From NCBI GenBank assembly GCA_963691705.1, contig OY829540.1:64776367-64840366 (forward strand): DNA of 64,000 bases, written 5' to 3'. The position numbers were made by a program, and so were the translations under genes. Every line of letters starts with the position of its first letter. Positions within the stretch are counted from its first letter, which is position 1. The notes below the pieces were generated by a model, which saw nothing but the letters and a program-made list of their open reading frames with translations, did no database searches and was not told the origin of the DNA. This DNA comes from Viola odorata. Its lineage: Eukaryota; Streptophyta; Magnoliopsida; Malpighiales; Violaceae. Shown piece after piece: positions 1 to 13,075 of the stretch.

Positions 1-1813
1 AAAATTTATATTCATAACTTAAAATGAAAAAAATAAGAAGAGAGAAAATCTTGGTGAACTATTCCAACAATCGAGAGTTCGATCGATTCAATCAATATTT
101 TCTAGTTAAACTATTTTTATTACCGCCCCGAATTAGAATGAGATTTTGCGTCACCAATTTTTTACTTAATCAAACCTATCAATCCATCCTCATTCTAATA
201 AGCAATAACTACTTTTGTGTGTGTATAGATATGTATTTTTGATAAATAAATAAAAAAAGATAATAATGATTAATTTGAGAATAAATTCTTGCATGAATTG
301 GGTTAGGGGTACATCTTGCTTAAACCTAATAAATTAGTTCATCCATCAATGTCTCTAACCTTTCAACCTTAGCTAGTTAGTTTGTTAATTTCAATAATGC
401 ATGATAGTTCATTTTCATTCATAAGACAAAAATAGTCCTAGTATTAAAAATATAACAAAAAAAATATTTAATTCATTAGTTATTTTGCTGATAATAAAAG
501 GTATCCGTAGAAACTCGAACTCAAATTTAGATCTCACTTCTGCCCATAAAAAAATTAACCATTCGTTTTTTTTTAAAACAATTCCCAAGTAGACGGTCTT
601 GTTTTTAGAGGAAATTGAGTTGGTAAAGTCCTTTATTTAGCAAAGGACCCTATATATAACTTATACAAGAGGTTTTTTCCTTAAAAAGCTCAAGATTTAA
701 GTCATTCAACACTTGGTTAAAAAGAGAAGGCAGATAGGTGAAATGGTGAGAATTCAGAAAGATGAAGGTGAGTTATAGACAACACCAAGAAAAGAATATT
801 TTGAAGTACAATACACATCACAATGAATAAGATGTGACTTCTTTAATTTTTTTCTATCAAAAATGCTATAATAATAATAATAATGGTGCTTGTCAAAATT
901 AACTTGTTTAGTCTTTGTGTGAAAAAGAAAAATGCCCTTTTGTGGCAAATAGATGGAGAGTTACGCACTTTCCAATTAGGGAAAGACGACTTTACTTTTG
1001 ATAAAAAATGATTGATACAAGTGGTTCAATACTTCTATTCTAAAAAATAGATAGTATGTTCGATCTTTTGTGTATGAAAAAATTATATGTTGAAAATACT
1101 TTATTCATAGATTGACCAATCTAGATTCGATACGGACATGATTAAAGTCTAAATCTAGACCGGTAAATTTATAAATGTGTTTTTTTTTAATAAAAAAAGT
1201 TTGTCTCATCATGCAATAATCGTGGCAACCACAAATAAAAGTAGAGGAAACCACCACCTACTTTTCCATTTTTAGCAATTTAGGTGGCCATGAACGTATT
1301 AAATGGTTCATGCTATAATTAGGGTTTTGTAATTGTCATTAGGGTTTTGTAATTGACTTGCCTTAGCTTGCTTCCTATGGACTTTCTGGATGGTTTACCT
1401 TTTGTCATTAGAGGAAGCTTAAGGTGTTCAAACGTAACTGGTAACTAACTTATAATACTTTGTTTTTTGCTTCAGCTAATTAATCAAGCAAAAGTTTGTT
1501 CAAATCATCTCCAAATGGGTGCATGAGAGTTGATTTAAAACTTACATTGACATTTCAAAGTTTCATGCTCGAGTTTTAGAGCAACAACTATTTTAAAATC
1601 TTTAAAATACTACTTAATTTGACCTTCAAGTTTTATCATAGTGAAGTATAAATTTTTTTACCCGAAAAAAGATCCCGGACACCGCATAATATATAAAAGG
1701 AAAATTTTGTTCAAATCAATTTCTACATACTATTGTCTTTATGGATCAATTTCTTGCCTTCTCAATCTCTAGTACTAATCTTGTTCGAATAGCTAGTAAT
1801 TTTTGTACAACTA
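1..1813. other. AT-rich spacer, no gene seen
   Basis: The only open frames are short and lack recognisable motifs, and I see no RNA gene. The base composition and frequent A/T runs are typical of a plant intergenic spacer. Confidence 0.6.
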
Positions 1814-1821
1814 GCTAAATC

Positions 1822-2580
1822 CAGGGGCGGTGCCAAGTAAGGACCACACAGGGCACGTGCCCTGTGTGGGTTATTTACTAATTACTATTAGTATTTACAA
1901 TAAAGTTTTAATTTATTTACTAATTACTATTAGGGTTATTTAGTATTTACAATGACTGCCCCTCATATAAAAGTATATGTTTTTCCCAAAAAAACTCAAC
2001 GCAGCCGTCCATTATTTTTCCTCACTTCTCTCTCTTTCAAACTGACGGTGGCTTTGGACAGTTGGACAGCGCAGCGGAACACTACCATCAACCGACAGTG
2101 ACAGCGATGGCTAGCCAGAAACCTCAACACAGTAAGTTTTTCTCCTTTGGCTTAATAATAACACAAAGGTTGGTTGATTCTGAAATCGCTTAAAAATAAG
2201 GGTTGGTTGATTGATATTGTTTGTATATCTTTTTAATAATAGTATTATGTTTTAATTGTTGAAGGTTAAAAATGTTGAAGTATCTTGTTAAAAAAACGAG
2301 ATTGGAAGAATTATTCGAGATTGAAAAAATCGAATGAATGATGATTGGTTGAATGAGAGTTTGGTCGTTTGTATTGAAAAGGACATATCTGTTGCTTTGG
2401 CGAACGAAGTTATCATGAGACGCTTCCAACAAATGGTAAACGTAGATGTTAGTTGTGAGTCAATTTGGAACAGATAATATTAATTAACCTTTGTCATTTT
2501 TTGTTTCTTTTTAATGAAATTATATTTTTGAATTTTTGAATTATACCATGCCTAATATAAAATTCTGGTCCCGCATCCGC
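1822..2580 (+). mobile_element. Degraded, internally deleted hAT element (ZMYM1/TTF-type)
   Basis: The left end is CAGGGGCGG, the usual terminus of plant hAT elements encoding TTF-type or zinc finger MYM-type 1-like transposases. The right end (CCGCATCCGC) is a decayed inverted match. Both ends are bordered by CTAAATC (1815-1821 and 2581-2587), fitting a worn 8-bp hAT target duplication. Near the right end, about 2330-2450, the plus strand reads a fragment with LNES and MRRFQQM motifs. This matches the extreme C-terminus of these transposases, where a conserved tail ends in xxRFQxM. The middle of the transposase is missing, so this is a non-autonomous remnant of about 0.76 kb. The boundaries are seen directly; the family assignment rests on remembered motifs. 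Confidence 0.7.
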
Positions 2581-2589
2581 CTAAATCTT

Positions 2590-4725
2590 CAAATTATTCC
2601 GTAAAGAAAATGTCATTTCAACTTGACATCAAACTTTGGTTAGTACATGGATAAACCAATTTTCTTTCCGTAGCTATTACGTTAGCAGCAATGTGTGGTC
2701 CACGTGGGAATGGCTCTCCGTTCTTACTTTTTAACAGTATTGGCGGTTCGGTTTGGAGTTACATATGTCTTTTTCTTTTTCGTCAATTCAGGTGTTCTAT
2801 CACCGGACAAAAAAATAATTTCGTTCGAGTACTGTTAAATTTTAATAAGGAATGACTCTCTTATATTTACTACATTCTTAAGACTCAAATTCGAGACTTT
2901 GATTAAGGACGGACAAATCCGTTACCATTTGAACGCAATTAATGTTAGTGAAACGTCACTACCTATTGAGGACACTAAAGGAAAAGACTTAATCTTGTTC
3001 GAATACTGTCAGGTTAAAGACTTTCTTTGGTCTGTTTTTCTGGATCATATATTAGGACATCCTAATTTGCAACTTCTTGTTGCTCCCCAAGACAAAGTAC
3101 GTTTGGCAGTTTAGTAGCTAGGAGTAAGATTATGGGATATGCATCAAATAGTGGAATTTGCAGGGTAAATAGATTGAGCAAAGGCCTAACCTCTGACCCC
3201 TAATAGGGCAGTGGTGGATTGAAAGTGGGCATTATGAATTTGGACCACAATAATGCCTGAAAATTTTCTAACATTCTTGCCTTGGAATAAATTTTTGGCC
3301 CATCAGGTAGGTTAACTAACGCCTATGTAAGTAGGTTTTAAATATAAAAAAAAAGAGTTGCCTATTCTCAAATATGTTCAATTCACATTTCCTTATGAAT
3401 AGGAAATTAATCTCGTTCGAACAGACATTTAAAAAGTATCTCTCTACCCTTTATGAATAGGACGCTAATCTCGTTCGAACATCTTTAGACACCAAAAGAG
3501 ATTCTCTTTGCCTTTTATGAGAAGAAAATGAATCTCGTTCAAGCATCGTTAGGTACCAAAAGAGGCTGGTAACGTACTTTTCAGCACATACTTTTTAGTT
3601 ATTGATCCAAGATTTCCAACTGCTAAAACTAAAGAAAACGTCACTTAATAACTTTCTCGCTATTTCCACTCGGTTCACCCTTTCTCGAAAGAGAGAAAAA
3701 GTTTCACATTATTCTTTTCCTCGTCTTCTCTTAGGTAGTTGGATTTTCAGACAAAATGTGAGATAATTAAGCAGTCACACAAAAGAAATTACAAGGCCTG
3801 CCTTTCTTTTTCCTCATCTATATAAACTTTTTCTACAAGATAAGAAGTAAAAAGTATGCACATTCAATTCGAGAGAACTCGTATCATCTAAGAAAATTTC
3901 CCTTTCTTACTTTGTTTGTGTTACCACTTTTTTCCCAGCATGCTTTCTTTAGTGGAATAGGTTCACCTCAAGCTATGAGCCTCCGATCTTTAAGATGGAT
4001 CAGAAATCTTGATCATGCATGCGTTGTGATGGTCGTGTGAGGAAACATACCAATGAGAAGATAGCCAAGCGATAACTTGGCCTTGCACATCTGTAACTTT
4101 GCCTGAAACCTAAGCGGAGGAAACAAAAAATGATTAGTTAAGAGACAAACTAGAGAGTACACTGTTTAAAGATAGAGTGACTTCAGTTCATCCCCGTTCT
4201 CCATATAATCAAATGAGCTGCATGAAACTTAATAGTTTTGCAACCAACTATAGGGTTAAGGTCTTGTATGTTTCACGTGAGAGATCTTTTTTCATCCTAT
4301 TTTATTATACATCTCTTCGCTTCGTTCTAACCCAGTGTGTGTTCCAAATTTCAAGAATACGAAGAAAAATAAATAACAAGGCTCAGACCTGTGCAAGAAG
4401 CACTAGCTGCATGCAATCTTAGACCAGCAAATGGTATTGCTAATGGAGAGCTTAATACACCAATGACAAGTGACAGCTCCACATTTCTTAGGAACGTTAC
4501 GTGGGGCTTTCAAGTCTAAGGGTTCATTTCAAGCAAAAGGGTGGGCGCGATTGAGGGTTGGTGCTTGGCCTAGGAACAAAAATAGGCAGCACTGACTTGG
4601 ATGAAAAAAGACCAAAACTTTTAAAATTGTTCCTAACAAAATCACCTTTTTGGGGAGGCAAGCATATGCAAACAAAGCTGTAAAATGAGTGGTGGGCGTA
4701 CTCACATCAAAATTCATGTTGATGT
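2590..4725. other. Spacer and probable 3' flank of the OTU gene
   Basis: No convincing coding region. A 71-codon frame at 2899-3114 has no recognisable motif. The motif AATCTCGTTCGAAC recurs three times between about 3405 and 3560 with a spacing near 65-70 bp, a decayed short tandem repeat. The last several hundred bases before 4726 probably include the 3' UTR of the OTU gene, but I cannot fix its end. Confidence 0.45.
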
Positions 4726-7700
4726 TCATATACATAGTGCACCCATGTCACGCAGCCCAGCATCATATGCCATGGATGAACCAGGTTCGGCAGGTCCTCC
4801 TTTCTTGCCTTGCTTTGTTTCTTTTCTACTCTTCCTCGAGTCAATTGCTCGGACACTGACATGACAAGAATTTCATATTAGATGAAACTGAAAAGCGCAC
4901 GAGGACAAGGAAACAAGGGTCCAATAAATGAAACATATGAACCGGTTGTGTGGTAGATTTTTTAAAAAGAAAATCTCAAACTTCATTTGGAGTTCCATTT
5001 GCCTTCTTATTTTGTTTATATGATCTTGCTTGCTCAATACCGAAAGTCACAGCTTAAACAGAATAACAGTGTAAGAGTCAGGATTCAAAGAAACTTACCC
5101 CACGGACTTAGTGGAGGATCTACCCTTGCCAGCACCACAGCAATTCTTGTATTTCTTTTTGGATCCACACGGGCAAACCTTATTGGGGGAAACCTTACTT
5201 TTTGGGATGTTCTGCAATTTGGTAAGAAATGAGGCGCGTGTACTGCTCTATCTTGACAAAACAAACTTTTACGAGGTTAGGTACAATGAAAAACCTTGTC
5301 ATTTGCTCGCGAAGTGCTATTACTATGAGTTTCTAATAGATCAGGCTTGTTGGTCTTCTTCTTTGGAGAGTCTGACTTGTGGTTCTCAATACTTCCATCT
5401 TTGCTGTCTCCTTGACATTCTGAGGAATTGTAAAATTTAAGATAAGTGTAAATCACCTAAAAAATAAGAAAGAAACTATGCAAAAGTTTAACACAAGGAA
5501 ATTGCCAACTAAACACAAAGTCAAACCAATTCAAATCTTTCCATGATAGATTTGTAAGAACAAGATGATGCGACCATTGTCCTCAAAAGAGAGGAAACTG
5601 CAAGTGCTCATCTATGTTCTTGATTTTTCATAAATTCATCACAGAGAAGATTAGATACAATGCAAGATGCTTCACATATGCTTGCCATCGAATGAAAAAG
5701 AGAAGTCAAAAGAACAAGTGCCAAAACATTGATACAAGCAGGCAGCTGTGACATAAAAGTGGTGAAAACAAGAAATCCAGAGATAGAAAGGAGGGAGCAA
5801 ATAAAAAAAAGTTTCAATAGTTACTTCAGGTGTGAAACAATAGCAGCGGTTCAAAAGCAGTATGATAAGAGGCACCAAAAACTAGCAAACACTTACTTCG
5901 AAAGAGCTATTGACTACAAGTTCATCAATCCAATAATATATTTATACCTAATTAACCTAGAGAAGAAATTTTCATAGTAAGAGTAAAATAGACAAACTTT
6001 AAAAGAGTTTTTCCCTTGACTACTTCAGATTGTCTCAGCTTCATAAGAGCAATAGTGTAAATGGGAGAGTGAAATAGATAAACTTCAAAAGAGAATGGCC
6101 ACATCAATTCCAACTAATTTCAACAGCTAACTGGAAAACCAGTACAAGGAAGGAAAAATAAAATTTAGTAGAAGAAATCATTACATTAATTAAAATGTGT
6201 CAAAATTACTGACCAAACTTTACCATAAGAAGTATCAGCGTCCCATGCAAAGGTTTCCATTTCTGCTGAGTAGTCATCTGTTTGTTGTTCTGCTATTAAA
6301 AACTCTACTGCAGCATCAACATCACCGTCCACTTGTAGTAAAACCTAATACAAGATGGAAAGTAGAGAGTTCTCAAAAGCTTAACTCATGTCAACGATGC
6401 TCACAACCATAAATGTTGCAGGGACTGGGGAGAAAAACAGGAAGAGGCTTTTTGCAAGTTACTTCTCACCTGCTTGACTTTTTCAGAATTTTCACAACCA
6501 CTTCCAGCCATTACCAATTTGATGGATCCTGAATCAACACAATCGTGTGCACCTCCCTTTTTAGATTTGTTGGATAGCGCTTTAGGTTCATGAGATGTTG
6601 CAGAAAGATCAGCATCAACCTTAAACAAACAAGAAGTATCAGGCTATAATATTAGTGAGAACATATTAAATGAAAAGGAAAAGGACAGGAAAAGAAACCT
6701 TGATGGTAATTGGCCAAGCAGGTCCACTGCAGGGGTCCTCTTTTACCCGCACACTATTGTAATGCTCCTCATCATGATAAGATCTGAAAAGATATCAACA
6801 AATCAGACTACATATAAACCATTACTTTTATGATAAAGAAAATCTAAATGTCAAGTCTACACCCATGTCTCAAATACATTATCTTATTCCCAGCTACAAA
6901 ACGTCACTTATCCGGTTATCCCTACCTCACCATCAATATCAAGAAAGCCTTGGTCCCTAATTAGTCGGGTTAGCTAGATGGATCTGTTTCCTCCATTCAG
7001 CTTTATCATAGATTCAATTGACTAGCAGTTATAGAAAATAAGTTACTACAGCATGCAGTAAAATAAACTTAACATAGCACCCCCTTAGTTGTCTCGAATA
7101 AAAGATGCAAGTTTTGCATCCATGAGATCAATGAATGATAAACACAAAAGATTCTCCTCGTCACAAAATACATGCTACGTATGGAATACTATATTACCTT
7201 TACTCCATAGCCAAAAGACAATCAAGGCAGCTCATCTATAATCAAATAGATGCCTGTGAACAGCACAGTAAAGGCAAAAGCACTTACAAGTGGATCATCC
7301 GAGCTCCATTTTCTTTAAAATTTTGGATGTACCAGCGAGGGGACATGTACTGTATCAAGTAAGCAGAGAAACTATGCATCAATATATCTCTGCAAGCACG
7401 CATGGCACATGTTCTCATAAGCCACAGGTCTATTTGTGAGTTTTTTTCCTAGCATGCCTAGTGGGCAAGCAACTTCTTTCCTATTAAGACAAGAAATGAC
7501 TATTCTTTTTCAGTTACATGAGCCTATATGTGTTTGAGCTTGTTTCAGTTACTGTGCATGCACATGGACATTCAATTGGTCAAAAGATATCATAATTGTC
7601 AAACTGGTAGTTGACTTATGAACGAGCATGAAACTGAAACACAGAAACAAATGAAACGAGACCTCACCCTGTGAATGCATATATTACTATGTGTAACAAG

Positions 7701-9277
7701 GGACGCTGCTTGCAATTCCATATTTCCAGCCCATGTGCCATCCTTTTCCATGGATTGACAGTATTCATCAAAAGGGATCTCATCCTCAATAAAGGGCTCA
7801 AACATGTCATGATTTTTCTGTTCGACATAGCCCTCATATTAGCTTCGTTTACAGGTAGGTGGTTTACCAAGTAAAAAGGACAAAGACGGAAGTAAATCAT
7901 TGAACTAGCTGCACCTCAACAAGAAAAAAATAAATAGTTTTTCTTTTTACTCTCTCATTTCTTTCTTTAATAATGGGCATAACATCAACATCTTAATAGT
8001 GGCAATGCCAATTAATGAAGGACGGCTTATTGCACATGTCAAACAAACTTGTTTCTGTAGAAGTTATTTACCATGATATACTGTACCACCATACTGCGAT
8101 ACTTTCCATGTTCCTCTTCATGACCTACCAATTGATCTGCAAGACCCCTATAGTCCAACAAGAGTAAACTCCTTAAACTACATCAAATTTCCATCTGCAT
8201 GAGAACTAGTTCATTGATGGACTTGGATTTTCTTATGTAACCAACTCTCTTGCATGAACAACAAAAAACTTGGAAAATTTCTGATTATGTTCGTTAGTGA
8301 AAAATCTACCATCAGACATGAACGAGGTGACCAATTAACATAAAATAAGGGCATGTGCAAACACAGACCTGAAAAAACAATTACCATCTGCTGTCAGCTG
8401 GATAATCTTTAGACCCAATGGATCAAGATAAGCACGGAATTGAGTGAGATTTGCCTGCTTCCCCTTTTTCTTTACCTGTATGCCGATCAGTTAAATACTT
8501 CCAAAACCATATAAGAGACCAGGCAACCTTGGCAGTTAGTCAATTCTAATTTTTTCTAACATTGCTTGCACATTCATACACACAGATTACAGCCAGTTAT
8601 CATAAGTGTGTTCCATATCCGAAATAAGCGCAAAAGACATATCAGTCATAAGCATAAAAATAGTTTCTCTAGTTAAGTAGTCGATAAGCTAAATAACAAA
8701 AAATTGACAAAACAACTGCTTCGGACAGTTTAAACAACATAAATGTCCAATCTTTGTCTTCTAAACAATGCATAACATGCTCAGTGATCTACCTGCACGG
8801 ATATCTAAGACAAAATACAATCAAGACTGCTGAAAGCATTCATCAAATTCCCAATGTTTCTATGCAAGAAAGTTATTCACTTGTTGCCGACTTAATCCTA
8901 GATACTAACAATGAAACTCAGCGGCTCAGAACAATGTTGAACTACTAACAACAGACCAGTCAATTCTCCAAACCTAATCTCCTCAAACAAAGCAATAAGT
9001 GCATGAACAACTTGAGTTCATGCTCTCCCTCCCTATTAACTACACTCTAACACCCAATTACAAGCCTATATAAACTACACCCTACAAAATTAACAACACA
9101 ACAATAAAAAAAAAAATACAAAAACCATCTATCATCTGTTGTGATTCTGCAAAACAACTCAAACAGAAGAAGAAAAAAAGAACTAGAAAAGAGCCGAGAC
9201 GAGGAATCTTTAGGACAAAAGAGACTTACGTTAGGGGTTTTCTTGGGCTTGGATTTTTGCTGTTTGGTTTTAACCAT
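4726..9277 (-). CDS. OTU7: OTU-domain deubiquitinase with SEC-C motif (Arabidopsis OTU7 type, OTUD3-like)
   Basis: Predicted cysteine protease that removes ubiquitin from proteins. Eleven exons join in phase to 388 codons: 9277-9230, 8475-8369, 8147-8072, 7817-7668, 7349-7288, 6783-6699, 6619-6470, 6344-6224, 5419-5295, 5211-5099, 4855-4726. All introns are GT-AG. Catalytic residues are readable: Asp46 and Cys49 in TADGNCFFR, and His155 in YHDEEHYNSVR. A UBA-like helix region (QVDGDVDAAVEFLIAE) lies near residue 230. A SEC-C metal-binding motif, CPCGSKKKYKNCC, uses Cys321, Cys323, Cys332 and Cys333. The basic N-terminus MVKTKQQKSKPKK and the C-terminal GALCI match the plant family as I remember it, and the length is close to the family's. 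I see no lesion, so the gene is probably functional. UTR ends are not determined. Confidence 0.9.
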
Positions 9278-12200
9278 TGTTAAGGATTGATTGCTATGTT
9301 TAACGTTGTTAGGGTGTTTGGATTTTTATTTTTTCGTGGCGGGGAGACAGAAACGGAGAGTATATTGGTTTCCGCCGGCGGCGGAACCATCCGGCTGCCG
9401 CATTTTGAGCCTGTTGGTCTGCGCAGCCCTTTGAAAAGTGGGCTTTTATTTGGCCCACATGACTCCAACCCATGCTTAATGCTTGCAGGCTTGCAGGCTT
9501 GCAGAAATTGAAAAAGCCCAATCCCACGCGTGTATATTTAGTATTTTTTGAAGATTAGTATTACTCTTTCTAATTCTATTGTATTAAATAATTTGAGTAC
9601 ATCATAATTAAATGTGATGATATGATCTTGACCAATGGCCGACAAATAGAAGGATTCATTACCAGAATCAGCTAATTAACCAAAGTTTTGGCAGGTGCAT
9701 GAGTTTAGTGTACGTTTTCTAGTTGTTGAAATCAAAACAAGTAAGAAATCCCATCATCAATTAGTCCACTAAAAAGTTATCAATGTCTTAAACCCACCTA
9801 ACCAAAAAAAAAAGAAAAAAAAGAAAAAAGTATTCTTCAGGTCAAGAAAATACTGAAATCACACGATATTTTCATACTAACTGATGGTAAAATATCGAAT
9901 TTTACCATATTAATTAACATAAAAAAATTATAATAAAATCTGTTGTCAACGCATCAAGATTGGGGTGAAAAGATGGGTAGCTAGAGATGTGAAGGAGGAA
10001 GCAAAAACCAATAATTATCTCACTCAATGCACTTTTTTACCATATTCTCCACATAGCAAAAGTCGTCGACTCGTCCTTGTGGTTGCTGGCTCTTCACACA
10101 ACTTTTAACTCTCTTTTTTGTGCAGAAGAGTTTGGTAACGAGTAAATATATGCATTAAACAATGCCAGGTTGCCAACTATCAGGTCAAAGACATAGGATC
10201 CATATCTCATATCTACACACGAGCATTACAAGTTGGTGGCTACTTCCGATTTTTCATGCTCACGTCCCATATCAATCGGTCAACTAATAAAATAATTACA
10301 TATGTTGAATATCGGTTAGAATTTTTTAATAAACCTAGGATAATTATAAAGAAACTGAACCCATGACTGAACACGTTGGTTGGATGATCTTTATGAATAC
10401 GGTAACCTAAAAAGTTAAGAGTACTATAGAGTATACCCCATGCTTGGTAAGTTATTATATTAAAAAGAAAACTAATGATAATAAAAGAAGAAGAGTATTA
10501 CATAAGAATGCTGCTACTCATAACAGAATCGCATTATTAGTGATCATAAGGATCAATGATAGAAAAGAGAGAGAAGAAAAAGAAAAAAGTGACAATATAG
10601 AACAACCAAAGCATAAGCACCATTATCACTAATCAATTAATTAATTAAACCATTTAACACGACATGAGCAAGTTTGGAAGATACCTAGAGTGAGTGGACT
10701 GACCACTATAGAGAGAAGCCCCACATCTTTATGTTTTTGGGGGCTTTATAGCTCACCCATCTAATCTTAGTTATATTTTTATAACAAATTGCCAAATAAT
10801 TTAGAGATTTTGCTTTAATAACATTGCATCGGTGTCCTTTTAGAGCTATTCTTATTCGAGTATTATTTAGTGTAAAAAAGAATGATTCTTACGAGTAAAG
10901 TTTTTTTTTTCTTTTCCATTGTTTAAATTCAAATTCAAAATTTTAATTAAAATTTAACAAACCTTTTAGCAGTAGATCATAATTGATTGCCCTAATATTG
11001 GTCATCAAACTAACTGAAGTCTTTAAAAAAGTAATTAATACACACTTCAACAACTCCACTTCAAGCAAATTAATTAATTAGATAATAAAAGCAAAACAAT
11101 AATAAATTATGGAAAAGATAAAACCATCCATCTCATTTATATTTTCTAATTGAAAATATAGCTCTTTTTCTATATTGACATTCACTTTTTTATTTTATTT
11201 ATGAATGATATTAATGATTATATATATAATTAAAGAAGATTTACGTGGATAATTTTACATCAAAAACTCTCATTAATTATGTTCAATTATTAAAATTAGT
11301 ATATGTATCGTAAAAGAAGCATGCATTAGTAAATTGATCAAACTATATACTACTACTAGTTGGAGTAATATTTATTTTCATTGAAGAACTAGAATGTTCA
11401 ATATTAATTGACAGTCGATAATTTTTTTATAAGTAAAAGTGAAATTTTTTAGATTAAATTTTGTAATTTACTATCAGCGGACAACCACCGATCACCTACA
11501 TAATTAGTTCCTCCTAATTTTCATTTTAATGGAGAAGTTTATAATAAAACAATTACAAATGTACTGTTTGTTACTTTGCATTTGATGATTAATTATATTT
11601 TAAGCAAAACCCTTATCATTCTGCTTGCCTAAGGGTTTATTAAGTTGAAGCTTTCATCTAATACTCTAATTAGAGTAAATTTAAGTTTCAATTCTCATGC
11701 AAGATGTCGACAGAAAGTCAGAAACACCATCCTTGGAAAAATAAGGAAAATTCGATCTACTACTTATCACAATTCACATCCAATGATTCTTTCTCTATCA
11801 AATTCTTTTCTTACCTAATTCATTGAATGCTCCATTTACTTACCCAAGCTAGATATTTCTAGGTTACCAAAAAATACAACTATATATATTTAGCTGTTTT
11901 GTAATTCACCGAGTAGTTTTCTCCGACCACAAAATACAGTTTGAAGTACACTTTCTATTAATCAATAAAATGGAGTAATTTATAGTTCAATAAAGAGACT
12001 ATTTTTTATTCGTTCACCGACTATAATTTAATGTCAAGTCTTTCACACCAGCTACCTGTTAATTTTACAAACAACGATTTTCTATTAATCAATAAACAGT
12101 GGCTTTTAATAAATAATCGATAGAATTTGGTGTTTGTCGACAATAAATGTAAATATGGGTGTTAATAATTTAAGTTCATTTTTTTTAATTTTTTCCGCTA

Positions 12201-13075
12201 ACTAATTAAGTAAATTATTGAAATAATATGTGAGAATTAGTATAGAAATATTAATACATGTTGTTTATAATTAAATAAATATTGGTCTGTAATCATAATT
12301 TTTGAGTGTCGTAATTCTTGATATGGTAGCGAACCTTAGTAAATTTTTTAAATCCATGATCGCAGAAAAGAAGAAGAAGAAAAAGTTTAATGATATATAC
12401 TTTTTAGACCCTGAACTCAAATTTTCATAATAAATGTACAGTTATCCTTTTTATTCGTTATTTCGTATTTATTTAGTCTCTCATCTCGACATTAGTACAT
12501 TAATCGTAGTCCACAATGCATATTTATTACTATAATTAAATCTTTAATAGTGTGTTTTCTTTAAAGGTAATATTTTTTTGGTTGAGGAGACAAGACTGAC
12601 ACGAATCTATGATCTATATGGTCACCGACTATACATAAGTTTATTTTCTCCATGAATATAAATATTATATGTTAATTTGTTTCCCCTCGTATTACAAATT
12701 ATTAAAAATTAGTTGATAATCAGTTTTATATATTATATATAATGAATGCAATACACACACACGCACAGTCGCACACCTCACTCTCCTGCACGAACACTCT
12801 CTTTCTTAGCTGTGAAATCTCTCCCCTTCTTCTCCTCCTCCTTCTCCCACTCTAGTGATTTATTTGTCGGTAGTAGCCTGGCATTGCACATTATCATATT
12901 AATTTCTCCATACTTCTTTTTTCTTTTCTTGCGAGAAATAAACCCAACTTCTGTTCAAAGATCAGACCTTTTTCTTCCTCTTTCTTACCCTTTTCTTTGC
13001 AACTACTGAAAATACTTCAACTTTGTAGTCTGATTCTGCATGCAAGGTGAAATTTTGGTGATCTGGGTATAAATA
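9278..13075. other. Intergenic region between two divergent genes
   Basis: It separates the OTU gene (minus) from the FPP gene (plus), so both promoters and 5' UTRs must lie here. The segment 9280-9530 has higher GC content and is the likely 5' region of the OTU gene. From 9540 to about 12700 it is AT-rich with no coding signal. A CA-rich tract near 12750-12775 and pyrimidine-rich sequence at 12780-13020 precede the FPP start and probably form its 5' UTR. Confidence 0.5.

Noticed and set aside
2899..3114. 71-codon plus-strand frame in the left spacer
   Set aside because: No motif, isolated, length expected by chance in this much sequence.
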